A stretch of 64,000 bases of DNA, taken from contig CAKOTA010000005.1 of NCBI GenBank assembly GCA_934119965.1, forward strand, positions 15,408 to 79,407. Reading direction: 5' to 3'. The notes beneath the pieces were generated by a model, which was not told where the DNA came from, ran no database searches, and saw nothing but the letters and a program-made list of their open reading frames with translations. This document shows, one piece after another, positions 15,210 to 23,729 of the stretch (positions within the stretch are counted from its first letter, which is position 1; each line of letters starts with the position of its first letter). Both the position numbers and the translations under genes were made by a program. The stretch is from an uncultured Bacilli bacterium. Its GTDB lineage: Bacteria; Bacillota_I; Bacilli_A; RF39; UBA660.

Positions 15210-17577
15210 ATCTTTTCCACCTTTCATTAATAGAATCTATTCCACCTTCTATGTTATCAGCAACAATTTTTAAAATATCATAATCCTTATCACAATATTC
15301 CAGTGCTCCATTTTGAATATATATTTTATCATTTTCATCTTTTCCTATAAAAATAACATTATCAACATCTAAATTAACAATAAATTGGGGATTATGTGTA
15401 ATTATAATGACCTGTCTATTTTTACTCATATCATAAAAATCTCCAAGTATATTTTTCTTTATAGATGGTTGTGATACATCATCTTCAGGTTGATCAATTA
15501 TATATATTCTATTATCATCAGTTTGATTAGATATTAAATCAAAATAAATTTTAGAATTAAAACCTGATGATAATTCCTTTGTTACATCTTTATCACTAGC
15601 ATCATTTATTGCTTTATCAATTAAAAAATAATTATCTATTTCTTTATCTAATTCATTTTTTAGATTTATTAATTTATCATTATAAGAAATGTCTTTATTC
15701 CTATTACTAAATCTATCTGGGATAGTACTTGAATCAATTGAATTTATATCTTTTACACTTTTTCCTAAAACATTATTAATTAAAGTTAGTAAATTGGCGT
15801 TTGATACCTCTTTAGTTTTAGTCTTTGCAACAAATCTGTATTTTCCAACCTTATTAGATGTTGTCGGTACTTTTTCCTCTTTTATATTAGGTTCATATTT
15901 AACTTTATTCCTGTTCTTATAATAGTAATTTACAATATTTTCTGAAAAAGAATCCTTATTACTTTCATAATTTGCTATTTTTTCTGTTTCATCTGTTTTA
16001 GTCTTCTTTAGTACTTTATCTTTACTTGTGAATTCATCATTAATAATATTTATTTTAGAAATTTCAAATAAATTTTGTTTAATTTTATTATTATATTTTG
16101 AAATTAATTTAATATTAGAATTTATACTATCATTAATATATTTTTCATCTTCTTTATCAAAAAAATCATTTTCCTGTATTTTATCCAATAAAGAATTAAT
16201 TGATTCAAAATATTCAACTATTTTACCTATTTTTTTTATTTTTGAATTAATACTAGTAATAGTTGCTTGAGTTACATTTTTAAAATTTAAAGATTTTGAA
16301 GTAGCCTCAATAACACATATATCAAAATTTGTTATTTTATTAAATGCATTACTTTTTTCTTCTTTATTTTTTAATATTGAAATATAATTTTCAATTTCAG
16401 ATTTATAAATTTCAATATACTTGCTTACTAGTGGTTCTGCAGGGAAAAATCCATTTAAGAATTCATCACTGTCAAAAGTTTTATTTTCAAACATTTTTCT
16501 AATAGAACCTTGCCCATTGAATTTAGAAATATTTGATTCAGGTATGGATGAGTTAATTTTAATTTTATTGTTTATTAAATATTCATCATAACTATCTTTA
16601 ATTTTTTGGTCATTAAGGTAATTATAATTAGTTAACTTGTGAATAAGTAAAGATTTACCTATCGAATTATCTCCAATTATAACATTAATACCTTTAGAAA
16701 GCTTTATATCATATTTATTGTTGTCTATTTCAATATTAATACTATCTAAATATTTATCAGTAGTAGAATAAAAATTATTAACATAATTAATTCTTTTTGT
16801 ATTTGTTACTGCCATTGCCAAACCTCTAAATGTTGGTAAACATTTTAAATAAGTAAATGAAAAGTCATCATTTTCTTCTGGATATTTAGACCAATCATGA
16901 CAATCAGAACCTGTTACGAATCTTAAAGTAACATCTTTATACTTTTCTTTATTCTTTTCAATATAATTTTTATTAAATATTTCATTTCTTTTTCTCTTGA
17001 ATTCAAACGATTCAAAATAATCCATGAAAACTAATTCATCAAATTTTTCTTTTCCTAAACTCATTACATCGTGACTTCTTGTCTCTTTACTTGATAAGGT
17101 CTCTTTTTGATGTGCTATCATTACAACATTTAAATCTATATTTTTTAAAATATTAAGATATTTATTTTCAGAAAATGAATTTAATTCAATATCGTCATAA
17201 AATGGTTTATTGTTTTTTATATCAAATATTTCATTTTGTATTTTTTTTATTTTTTCTTCATCTTTATCATCAAAAATTGTAATTACATGTAAAACTTTTT
17301 TATCATATGTTACTGAAAATTCAACTGCAGGAAACACTTTTTTAATACTACCTTTGTTTTCTTCTTGCTTTAACTTATTATATATATTGAAATCAAAGTT
17401 ATCGTGGTCTGAAATAGAACACATATTTATTTCTCTTTGATTTAGTTTTTCTATTAATAAATCTATATTATCTAAAGTAGATAAATCTACACAATCATCA
17501 CTTTCTTTGTGTTTAGATGCAATAGAATGAATATGAAAATCAACTTTATTCCCTGTTTCAATAATTTTTTCTATCAT
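15184..17577 (-). CDS. PHP-domain / SMC-type ATPase (TrlF-like), probable defence protein
   Basis: The 797-residue protein has a PHP phosphoesterase domain at residues 1-240 with all metal motifs: HIH (15-17), SDHD (56-59), PAVEFS (about 84-89), MIAHQK (about 153) and GSDCHDW (about 223). An ABC/SMC-type ATPase follows with Walker A GDNSIGKS (302-309). A long helical middle comes next, then IYIIDQPEDD as signature/Walker B (about 705) and IIITHNPQF as the switch His. PHP-AAA fusions of this kind are found in phage-defence islands (TrlF-type ATPases). The architecture suggests an ATP-gated nuclease or phosphoesterase. A promoter and attenuator-like leader lie upstream, and a small coupled gene lies downstream. 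All catalytic residues appear intact. Confidence 0.8.
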   Translation of the reverse strand: MIEKIIETGNKVDFHIHSIASKHKESDDCVDLSTLDNIDLLIEKLNQREINMCSISDHDNFDFNIYNKLKQEENKGSIKKVFPAVEFSVTYDKKVLHVITIFDDKDEEKIKKIQNEIFDIKNNKPFYDDIELNSFSENKYLNILKNIDLNVVMIAHQKETLSSKETRSHDVMSLGKEKFDELVFMDYFESFEFKRKRNEIFNKNYIEKNKEKYKDVTLRFVTGSDCHDWSKYPEENDDFSFTYLKCLPTFRGLAMAVTNTKRINYVNNFYSTTDKYLDSINIEIDNNKYDIKLSKGINVIIGDNSIGKSLLIHKLTNYNYLNDQKIKDSYDEYLINNKIKINSSIPESNISKFNGQGSIRKMFENKTFDSDEFLNGFFPAEPLVSKYIEIYKSEIENYISILKNKEEKSNAFNKITNFDICVIEATSKSLNFKNVTQATITSINSKIKKIGKIVEYFESINSLLDKIQENDFFDKEDEKYINDSINSNIKLISKYNNKIKQNLFEISKINIINDEFTSKDKVLKKTKTDETEKIANYESNKDSFSENIVNYYYKNRNKVKYEPNIKEEKVPTTSNKVGKYRFVAKTKTKEVSNANLLTLINNVLGKSVKDINSIDSSTIPDRFSNRNKDISYNDKLINLKNELDKEIDNYFLIDKAINDASDKDVTKELSSGFNSKIYFDLISNQTDDNRIYIIDQPEDDVSQPSIKKNILGDFYDMSKNRQVIIITHNPQFIVNLDVDNVIFIGKDENDKIYIQNGALEYCDKDYDILKIVADNIEGGIDSINERWKRYDKNIYDV

Positions 17578-17596
17578 TAATTACCACCTCACTACT

Positions 17597-17668
17597 AAAA
17601 AGCGCCAATACAAAAACTTATAAAATATAAGCCTGTACTAGCGCTTCCTTTTTATATATATTATTATA
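17597..17668 (-). promoter_or_regulatory. Promoter and structured leader, copy 2
   Basis: An extended -10 TGCTATAAT (TATAAT at 17663-17668) would start transcription about 11 nt before a 45-nt hairpin (17601-17645) followed by five T. The AGGTGG site and ATG of the PHP-ATPase come next. The outer stem shares CGCTAGTACAGG and TTTGTATTGGCG exactly with copy 1 (14267-14308). The inner stem differs by paired changes (CTTAT/ATAAG here, TCTAT/ATAGA there), which supports a conserved RNA structure. Confidence 0.7.
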
Positions 17669-17759
17669 GCATAAATTCTGTTAATTTTATTATAAAATGA
17701 CACTATGACGCATTGTTTGCGAGTACCCCACTCATATTTTTGGTGTCATTGTGTCACTC

Positions 17760-18443
17760 TTAGCAGTTTTGATATTTAAATATTATTATTTTATGGTTTA
17801 TTCTATTCTTTTTTATCTTATTTGCTATTTCTGGACCATATATTACTTCAAAACTTTTCTTAGCTTCATTATAAGAATTAAAATTAAAATATGTATCTAT
17901 TTGTTTATCAACAGTAAAGCCATTGGATAAAATCCAATTATTATAATCTCTAGTTCTACTATCTTTATTTCTATTTCTTATTTCTTCAAACTCACTATTT
18001 TCATCATTTTCAATTAATATGATTGTTCCATTAGATTTTAATAATCGTTTTAACTCACTTAAACATTTATTTCTTTCAGTTATATCTATAATTGTACCTA
18101 ATACCCACGAACAAACTATTAAATCTACTTTATCACTTTCTAAATTGATTTTAGATAAATTAGAACATATAAATTCTGAAGTATCTTTTTTTGATTTTAC
18201 TTTTGCTTTTTCTAGTTGTTTATCTGATAAATCTATTCCAATATATTTTTTTGAATATTCCTCTAATATATTTAAAAACTTACCAGTTCCACATCCAGCA
18301 TCTAAAACAATTTTATCTTTACATATATGTTCTAAATAAGAACCAACTTTATTTTCTCCATCTTCAGCAATACTAAAGATTTCATAATAATCATTATTTT
18401 CATAATATGCTTTAGAATCTTTTAAGAGATTTTTGGTATCCAT
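17760..18443 (-). CDS. SAM-dependent class I methyltransferase of the ESR cluster
   Basis: The 227-residue Rossmann methyltransferase carries VLDAGCGTGKFLNIL (motif I, about residue 43), IGIDLSDKQLEKA (motif II acid) and DLIVCSWVLGTI (motif IV). A C-terminal half with NGTIILIEND completes the fold. It is the last gene of the cluster and overlaps the ATP-grasp gene by 32 bases. The start at 18443 follows AAAGGGTGAAGAAA. Possible substrates are a carboxylate or side chain of the ESR-repeat protein or of a small ligated product. No specificity determinant can be read. Confidence 0.85.
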   Translation of the reverse strand: MDTKNLLKDSKAYYENNDYYEIFSIAEDGENKVGSYLEHICKDKIVLDAGCGTGKFLNILEEYSKKYIGIDLSDKQLEKAKVKSKKDTSEFICSNLSKINLESDKVDLIVCSWVLGTIIDITERNKCLSELKRLLKSNGTIILIENDENSEFEEIRNRNKDSRTRDYNNWILSNGFTVDKQIDTYFNFNSYNEAKKSFEVIYGPEIANKIKKNRINHKIIIFKYQNC

Positions 18444-19458
18444 TTTCTTCACCCTTTTCATACATTTTAGTTTCAGGAAAAATCATATCAACCATATATT
18501 TAGCAATATTTTGTGATTTACCTATTGCAGGTCTGAAATGCATATGCACTCCAGGTACTGTGTTGATTTCAATTATTCTATAACTATCATCATTTTGTAA
18601 TTTTTCTATTGAATTGGTCATATAATCAATTCCTACATATGGAAGTCCAGGAAATGCATCTAAAACTCTCATACCAATATCAATAACACTAGGATGTGCT
18701 CTATCAGTATAATCTTCACATATTCCTCCCATAGCAACATTAGAATTTGGTCTTAAATATACTTTTTCTCCTAAAGTTGGAATAGTATCCATACTTATAC
18801 CATTTGCTTTAATATATTTATACATTTCTTCATCTACAAGTATTTCACATAAAGCATTTGTTCTTGGATTCATTCTACGATAATTTTCTATTGAAATTAA
18901 TTCTTTTATAGAATGTTCCCCATCTCCATATACATGAGCAGGATCTCTATGAAGTACTGCATAATCTCCATTCTTTGTAACAAACACTCTATATTCTTTT
19001 GCATTAAAATATTCTTCTATTAGCACTTTAGTTTGTAATCCCCTATTTTGAGTTATCTTATCTATTGCTTTTAACAAATCGTTTTCAGAAGTTATATTTG
19101 TATAAACATCATAACCATGAGAACCAAAAACAGGTTTTAAAACAACAGGGCAATCAAATACATTAAATGCTTTTAAAATATAGTCAGAGTCAGTTATATT
19201 GAATACTTCTCCCATAGGAACACTAATACCATTATTTTGTAAAATATGTTTTGTTATTCCTTTATCTCCAGCAAGTATTGAAACATTATATGGCATTATT
19301 GATGAATCTCTATCATAGATTAATTCCTCATGACCATTATAAGATGCTTTTATTAATTCTAAACTCTCATCTAATACTTCAACACTTATACCTCTTTTTA
19401 ACATTTCATATATCAATATTTTTTGATTAGAATGTAAATTTTTATAAATGTTTTCCAT
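18412..19458 (-). CDS. ATP-grasp ligase of the ESR cluster
   Basis: The 348-residue ATP-grasp protein resembles the ligase domain of GshF and cyanophycin synthetase. It has CPVVLKPVFGSHGYDVY (Gly-rich nucleotide loop, about residue 110), VLIEEYFNAKEYRVFV (about 160), VYGDGEHSIKEL, and the metal-binding end YRIIEINTVPGVHMHF (about 310), with Glu and Asn present. Family members join a carboxylate to an amine through an acyl phosphate. The ATG at 19458 follows the stop of the ESR-repeat gene by one base. ATP-grasp enzymes directly after a repetitive precursor-like gene recall graspetide (omega-ester/amide) pathways. A GTG start at 19494 is possible but less likely. Confidence 0.85.
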   Translation of the reverse strand: MENIYKNLHSNQKILIYEMLKRGISVEVLDESLELIKASYNGHEELIYDRDSSIMPYNVSILAGDKGITKHILQNNGISVPMGEVFNITDSDYILKAFNVFDCPVVLKPVFGSHGYDVYTNITSENDLLKAIDKITQNRGLQTKVLIEEYFNAKEYRVFVTKNGDYAVLHRDPAHVYGDGEHSIKELISIENYRRMNPRTNALCEILVDEEMYKYIKANGISMDTIPTLGEKVYLRPNSNVAMGGICEDYTDRAHPSVIDIGMRVLDAFPGLPYVGIDYMTNSIEKLQNDDSYRIIEINTVPGVHMHFRPAIGKSQNIAKYMVDMIFPETKMYEKGEENGYQKSLKRF

Positions 19459-19459
19459 T

Positions 19460-19987
19460 TTACCATCTACTTTCGCCTGAATCGTGGCTTTCACTTGAAC
19501 TACTATACGAAGTATAACTAGAACGAGTAGAATCTTTTTTAGGTTTTGCAGGTTTTCTAACTAGTTTTTTTACACTACCTATAAGATCATCTAATTCATC
19601 ATTAGATTGTTCTAACATTCTTAATTGTTTTTCTTCTTCTGATTCTCTTTTTGCTTCATCTCTTAATCTTTTTAATTCTTCAATTTTTTGTCTTCTTTGT
19701 TCTAAAGCTTGATTAATTCTAGGATTATTAGATGTAATAGTAGGCATTTCTCTTTCTAACTTTTCTATTAAAGAATCAATATCATCCAAATTATTATATC
19801 TAGAATTATTTACTTGACCTCTAATATCACATCTGCTTTCACTATCATTTCTACTTTCATTAGAAAAATTATTACTTGAATAACTACATCTACTTTCTCC
19901 AGTATCTCTACTTTCACTTGGTCTAGATACATATGATGGAGTATATCTACTTCCTCTACTTTCACTATTATTTCTACTTTCTGACAT
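19460..19987 (-). CDS. ESR-repeat protein, candidate modified-peptide precursor
   Basis: The 175-residue low-complexity protein has Ser/Asn/Arg-rich ends and a charged helical centre (about residues 66-120, coiled-coil-like). A nine-residue unit E-S-[RH]-x-x-[SG]-E-S-R occurs four times: ESRNNSESR (3-11), ESRDTGESR (25-33), ESRNDSESR (44-52) and ESHDSGESR (166-174, next to the C-terminal Trp). Cys follows two units (C34, C53). There is no signal peptide. The gene sits between two radical-SAM genes plus a transferase upstream and ATP-grasp plus methyltransferase genes downstream. This is the position of a RiPP precursor or of a protein scaffold modified at repeated sites. A GAGGAGG site marks the start. 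I know no matching family. Confidence 0.75.
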   Translation of the reverse strand: MSESRNNSESRGSRYTPSYVSRPSESRDTGESRCSYSSNNFSNESRNDSESRCDIRGQVNNSRYNNLDDIDSLIEKLEREMPTITSNNPRINQALEQRRQKIEELKRLRDEAKRESEEEKQLRMLEQSNDELDDLIGSVKKLVRKPAKPKKDSTRSSYTSYSSSSESHDSGESRW

Positions 19988-19988
19988 T

Positions 19989-20813
19989 TTATTTTCCTCC
20001 TCTTTTTAAAATTAAAACACCATCTTTTTTATCCTGCGAACTTCCTTCTAAAGCACTCTTAAATTCTACTTGTTGGAAGTTAAAAAATATCTCTTTTACT
20101 TTTCTTAAATCATCTATTTCTGTTCTAGGATTAGAATTTCCTATATCGTATAAATAAGCAAAATATATTATATCTATTTTTTTTTGAAATTCAATTAATA
20201 AATCTCTATATTTTTTTAATATATCACAACTATACATTAAACTTAAATAATCAGATATATTCGATAAAAACATATAATCGAAATGTTCATCTACTTTTAA
20301 ATCTTTTAAACTTGTATTTATATAAGTAATATTTGCATCCTTTATTTGTTGTTTTAATAAATTATACTTACTTTTTTCTAAATATAAATTTTGCCACAAT
20401 TTGCTATTAGGATTAAAATATTTTGTATTAAATAAAGAAGAGTTTCTTAATTCAATACCATTATTATCAAATTTAGATAATTGCTCTAACCAAAACATTT
20501 TACTTTCATCAGACATATCTAAACTTGAGATAATACTATAATCTAAATTCATATTACTTTCAAACAAAAGTAAATTTATAAAATCTTCATAAGATAAATT
20601 TTTTAGAGCACTAATTTTTAGATCCATATATGGTTTTGTTAATGGATTAATATCAAACGTTGTTATCTCAGCTGCTCCCTGTAATATTACATTTAATATA
20701 TGGTCCGTTGAACCTGTTACTGTAATAACTTTTTTACCAGTTAAATTCAAATATTTCATATATCCAGCAATATTTTCAGAAGTAAAAGGATATATACTAT
20801 TAAATCTTCCCAT
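19989..20813 (-). CDS. DUF3419/BtaA-like SAM-dependent transferase
   Basis: The 274-residue Rossmann protein has KKVITVTGSTDHILNVILQG as the SAM-binding loop (about residue 27), then ITTFDINPLTKPYMDLKISAL. The DINP-xx-xx-LK element is typical of DUF3419/BtaA-type 3-amino-3-carboxypropyl transferases and nicotianamine-synthase relatives. These use SAM as donor of an aminocarboxypropyl group rather than a methyl. It begins within the last 14 bases of the CoaE/radical-SAM gene and ends 2 bases before the ESR-repeat gene start. If the activity holds, it could add a new amine and carboxylate to the peptide for the ATP-grasp enzyme to use. That is inference. Confidence 0.6.
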   Translation of the reverse strand: MGRFNSIYPFTSENIAGYMKYLNLTGKKVITVTGSTDHILNVILQGAAEITTFDINPLTKPYMDLKISALKNLSYEDFINLLLFESNMNLDYSIISSLDMSDESKMFWLEQLSKFDNNGIELRNSSLFNTKYFNPNSKLWQNLYLEKSKYNLLKQQIKDANITYINTSLKDLKVDEHFDYMFLSNISDYLSLMYSCDILKKYRDLLIEFQKKIDIIYFAYLYDIGNSNPRTEIDDLRKVKEIFFNFQQVEFKSALEGSSQDKKDGVLILKRGGK

Positions 20814-22254
20814 AACATTTTCCTTTACTTTTTGCATCTAAAAATCTTACTAAAACTTTATCTCTTTTAATTTCTTCTAAAGAATTATCTCTTAATGATT
20901 TAGTTGTGATACAAGTCTTATCACTTTCTAATACCCAAGGGCATGGACTTACATTACCAAAATTATTTATATATATAAATTTATCTCCTGCAGGACATCT
21001 ATGAACAAAATTAGGTTGTTTACCAAAATTGTAATTAACTATTATTTGTCCATTATATTTTTCTCTTAATTCATCAATTTGAGAAATTAATACTTCGTTT
21101 GGTACTGTCTTAACTAATGTTCTATCTTGTCCAGAAACTGGTTCCATTATTGAAAAGATTATTTCATCAGCTTGTAAACCTACTGAATCCAAAATCAAAC
21201 TTTCTAAATCGTATTGATTATTTGAATGTATAACAGAACCTATTCTTACTTTATTAACTGATTTTCTTAATGCTTCTAAACCTCTTATAGTTCTTTCATA
21301 AGTATTATTTCCTCTTACTGATTCATGTTCCAATTTATCTCCATCTAAACTAACATGTATCATTTTTAACTTTAATTGATTTAATAACTCTACTTTTTCA
21401 GGAGTTATTAAAGATGCATTAGTAGATATATCAGTAATCAATCTTTCACTTGCATATTTTAAGATTTCTAAAATATCTTTTCTAATAAGTGGTTCTCCAC
21501 CAGTTATCTTTAAATGTTTGAAATTATGTAAAACTAATTCATCTATAATATGATAACATTCTTCAGTAGTTAATTCCCCATCAATTTTTTTATTATTACA
21601 AGAAAATATACAATAAGAACAATTATAATTACATTGATGTGTAATTTCCCAAATTGCCTTACCTTCATTATTTGGTAAAGTAAATTTACATTCCATACTA
21701 TTTAAAAATTCATTAATTTTGTTTATATCATAACCATTATCAGTATTAATTATTAAAAAGTTGTCTGAAAGATATTCTTCTAAATTATCTATTCTTTGTA
21801 GTTCAAATCTTTTTAATATATCCTCTTTGGATAAATCACTTTCAATTAATCTCTCTAATCTTGTTTTATCAGAAGCAGTAACATAAATTATTTTATCAAA
21901 CTTATCTCTTAGGTCATCATTAAGTATTAATGCCCAATCAACAATTATTGTTTTATTATCAAAACAATCTAAATAATTAAATAAATATTTATACAATACC
22001 CCTTTATATTTTTCCATATATTCTTCATTACTATAAATATATTTATTTAAAATTAAAGAATTTATTTCATCATATTCTTTTAATTCAGGAATTACATTTT
22101 TTAACTCTAAAATATATGAAGCATTTTTATATAAACTTCTTCTAAAAATATCTACATCTACATAAATGTAATCAGGACTATATTTTAAAATATCCTCTGA
22201 TATAGTTGTTTTTCCTGATGACATTCCACCTGTTATTCCTATTAATCTATTCAT
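20800..22254 (-). CDS. CoaE-like P-loop kinase fused to a radical-SAM/SPASM-type enzyme
   Basis: The 484-residue protein has two parts. Residues 1-190 look like dephospho-CoA kinase or a related P-loop nucleoside/small-molecule kinase: LIGITGGMSSGKTT (Walker A), YVDVDIFR, VTASDKTRLERLIESDLSKE and a Q-R-ID-L-EEYLSDNFLIINTD end. Residues 195-484 are a radical-SAM domain with CNYNCSYC (208-215), KITGGEPLIRKDI, DISTNASL and HVSLDG. C-terminal cysteines (HRCPAGDKF, SPCPW, GKCYGK) resemble an auxiliary FeS (SPASM/twitch) domain. I start at 22254, the MNRLIGITGG start, which overlaps the upstream gene by 8 bases. I know of no such kinase-radical-SAM fusion. Confidence 0.8.
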   Translation of the reverse strand: MNRLIGITGGMSSGKTTISEDILKYSPDYIYVDVDIFRRSLYKNASYILELKNVIPELKEYDEINSLILNKYIYSNEEYMEKYKGVLYKYLFNYLDCFDNKTIIVDWALILNDDLRDKFDKIIYVTASDKTRLERLIESDLSKEDILKRFELQRIDNLEEYLSDNFLIINTDNGYDINKINEFLNSMECKFTLPNNEGKAIWEITHQCNYNCSYCIFSCNNKKIDGELTTEECYHIIDELVLHNFKHLKITGGEPLIRKDILEILKYASERLITDISTNASLITPEKVELLNQLKLKMIHVSLDGDKLEHESVRGNNTYERTIRGLEALRKSVNKVRIGSVIHSNNQYDLESLILDSVGLQADEIIFSIMEPVSGQDRTLVKTVPNEVLISQIDELREKYNGQIIVNYNFGKQPNFVHRCPAGDKFIYINNFGNVSPCPWVLESDKTCITTKSLRDNSLEEIKRDKVLVRFLDAKSKGKCYGKI

Positions 22255-23590
22255 ACCAACACATCCCATACTTTATTGGAGTAAATGCTGCTATTTTAGT
22301 ATTCTTATCAGCATTCTCATATATATTCCAATCTATATCATTTGAAACCATATTATAATTTTCTTTTTCTAATTCTTTTATAAGTTTATTTATTTCATTA
22401 GTTAAATCATTATTTTCTATATTAGGTTTATTACTATGAATATATTGTGTTTTATTTACTACTTCTTTATTCTCGTTATATATTGGTGTACCAACACGAT
22501 ATGCTAAATAATGAAGTCTTAATTCGTGAGGCATTATTGATAAAATTAATTCTTTTGTTTTTATAATATCTTCTTTAGTTGATGATGGATAATCCAAAAT
22601 AAAACTTGTTCTTATTCTATAACCAATTTTCTTTGTTTCTTCTATTACTTGTTTTATATAATTAATATCCATATCTTTATTCATTAATTTTAATAATCTT
22701 TCACTACCTGTTTCAATACCATAATGAACCCATCTAAATCCAACTTTATACATATATTCTAAAAGTTCTTTATCATAACATTTAATACTACATAATGCCC
22801 CAAATAAACATTTGATATTTCTTTTTTCAATTTCTTTACAAATTTCTATCATTCGTTCTTTATTGACAGTTGCATTATCATCTAAAAAGATTATTTTCTT
22901 TGTATTATATTTTTCTATTAACATTTCTATTTCATTTACAACATCTGTAACATTTCTTCCATTCCACTTACCAAAATAATATGGTGTAGTACAAAATTTA
23001 CAAGTTCCAACACAACCTCTTGAAGTAATAATAGTTCTTGTATCCATATATTTAGTAATATCTAATAAATCTCTATTAGGAATTGGTAACTTATTAAAAT
23101 CATTTGTTAATATTTTCTTTTCAGTAAAGTATATATCTTCTTTATTTTTTATAACTAAATTAGGAATACTTTTTAATTTATCTATATTATTAATATTTTC
23201 TATTACATCAGTAATAATTTCGTCTGCTATTCCTCTAATAACAACATCTATACCATTATCTAAAAATTTTTGATAAAAGTGAGTAGATGTTTTTCCTATC
23301 ATTATGAATTTAGTAGGTTTATTTGTATTATGAATTGTTTCAAATATATTTTGTATTGTTTCAGTAGTATGTAATGGTAATTGATAATCATAGACAAAAA
23401 CAACTATATTTTCATCAGATAAATATTCATTAATATTATTATTCATTCTATTAACATCCATATCAATTACTTTTACTCTATCAAATTTTTTATTTATAAT
23501 TGTTGCTATTTGTAATACATCTAATGGTTCAGCTAAAATAGACCTATTTGTAAATGGTTTATTTGCTGGATTAACTACTAAAACATTCAT
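22247..23590 (-). CDS. B12-binding-type radical-SAM enzyme of the ESR cluster
   Basis: The 447-residue protein begins with a Rossmann-like domain of the B12-binding type (MNVLVVNPANKP, IATIINKKFDRVKVIDMDV, VVIRGIADEIITDV). The usual DxHxxG His motif is not obvious, so cobalamin may be bound differently or not at all. The radical-SAM domain has RGCVGTCKFCTTPYYFGKW (C-x3-C-x2-C near residue 193), IIFLDDNATVN, WVHYGIETGSERLLKLMNK and RTSFILDYPSSTKEDI, as in MiaB/BchE-like methylases. It is the first gene of the cluster, with its own extended -10 promoter and a very strong AAGGGGGG site. Confidence 0.85.
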   Translation of the reverse strand: MNVLVVNPANKPFTNRSILAEPLDVLQIATIINKKFDRVKVIDMDVNRMNNNINEYLSDENIVVFVYDYQLPLHTTETIQNIFETIHNTNKPTKFIMIGKTSTHFYQKFLDNGIDVVIRGIADEIITDVIENINNIDKLKSIPNLVIKNKEDIYFTEKKILTNDFNKLPIPNRDLLDITKYMDTRTIITSRGCVGTCKFCTTPYYFGKWNGRNVTDVVNEIEMLIEKYNTKKIIFLDDNATVNKERMIEICKEIEKRNIKCLFGALCSIKCYDKELLEYMYKVGFRWVHYGIETGSERLLKLMNKDMDINYIKQVIEETKKIGYRIRTSFILDYPSSTKEDIIKTKELILSIMPHELRLHYLAYRVGTPIYNENKEVVNKTQYIHSNKPNIENNDLTNEINKLIKELEKENYNMVSNDIDWNIYENADKNTKIAAFTPIKYGMCWYE

Positions 23591-23597
23591 AATAAAT

Positions 23598-23625
23598 CCC
23601 CCCTTAAAAGTTGGTTTCTATTATA
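23598..23625 (-). promoter_or_regulatory. Promoter and G-rich ribosome-binding site of the ESR cluster
   Basis: An extended -10 TGCTATAAT (TATAAT at 23620-23625) has no good -35. The Shine-Dalgarno TTAAGGGGGG (six G at 23598-23603) lies 7 bases before the ATG. Its UUAAGGGGG differs by one base from the complement of the CCCCCUGAA seed of the nearby sRNA candidates. Confidence 0.65.
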
Positions 23626-23671
23626 GCACAAAATTCATTAAATAGCTATTCTTTTCTTGTTTTTATAAAAA

Positions 23672-23724
23672 AATACTATGATATAACTTATTTACCATTA
23701 TTAGCAATAACATATCATAGTATT
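23672..23724 (-). terminator. Terminator after the 99-codon gene
   Basis: Perfect 13-bp arms AATACTATGATAT and ATATCATAGTATT flank a 27-base centre. On the minus strand the structure runs into seven T. The long loop may form a second small stem. Confidence 0.7.
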
Positions 23725-23729
23725 AATTT

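Noticed and set aside
19800..19987. Repeated ESR codons as a DNA repeat or CRISPR-like array
   Set aside because: The periodicity follows codons and amino acids, the spacing is irregular at DNA level, and there are no conserved long repeats or cas genes.
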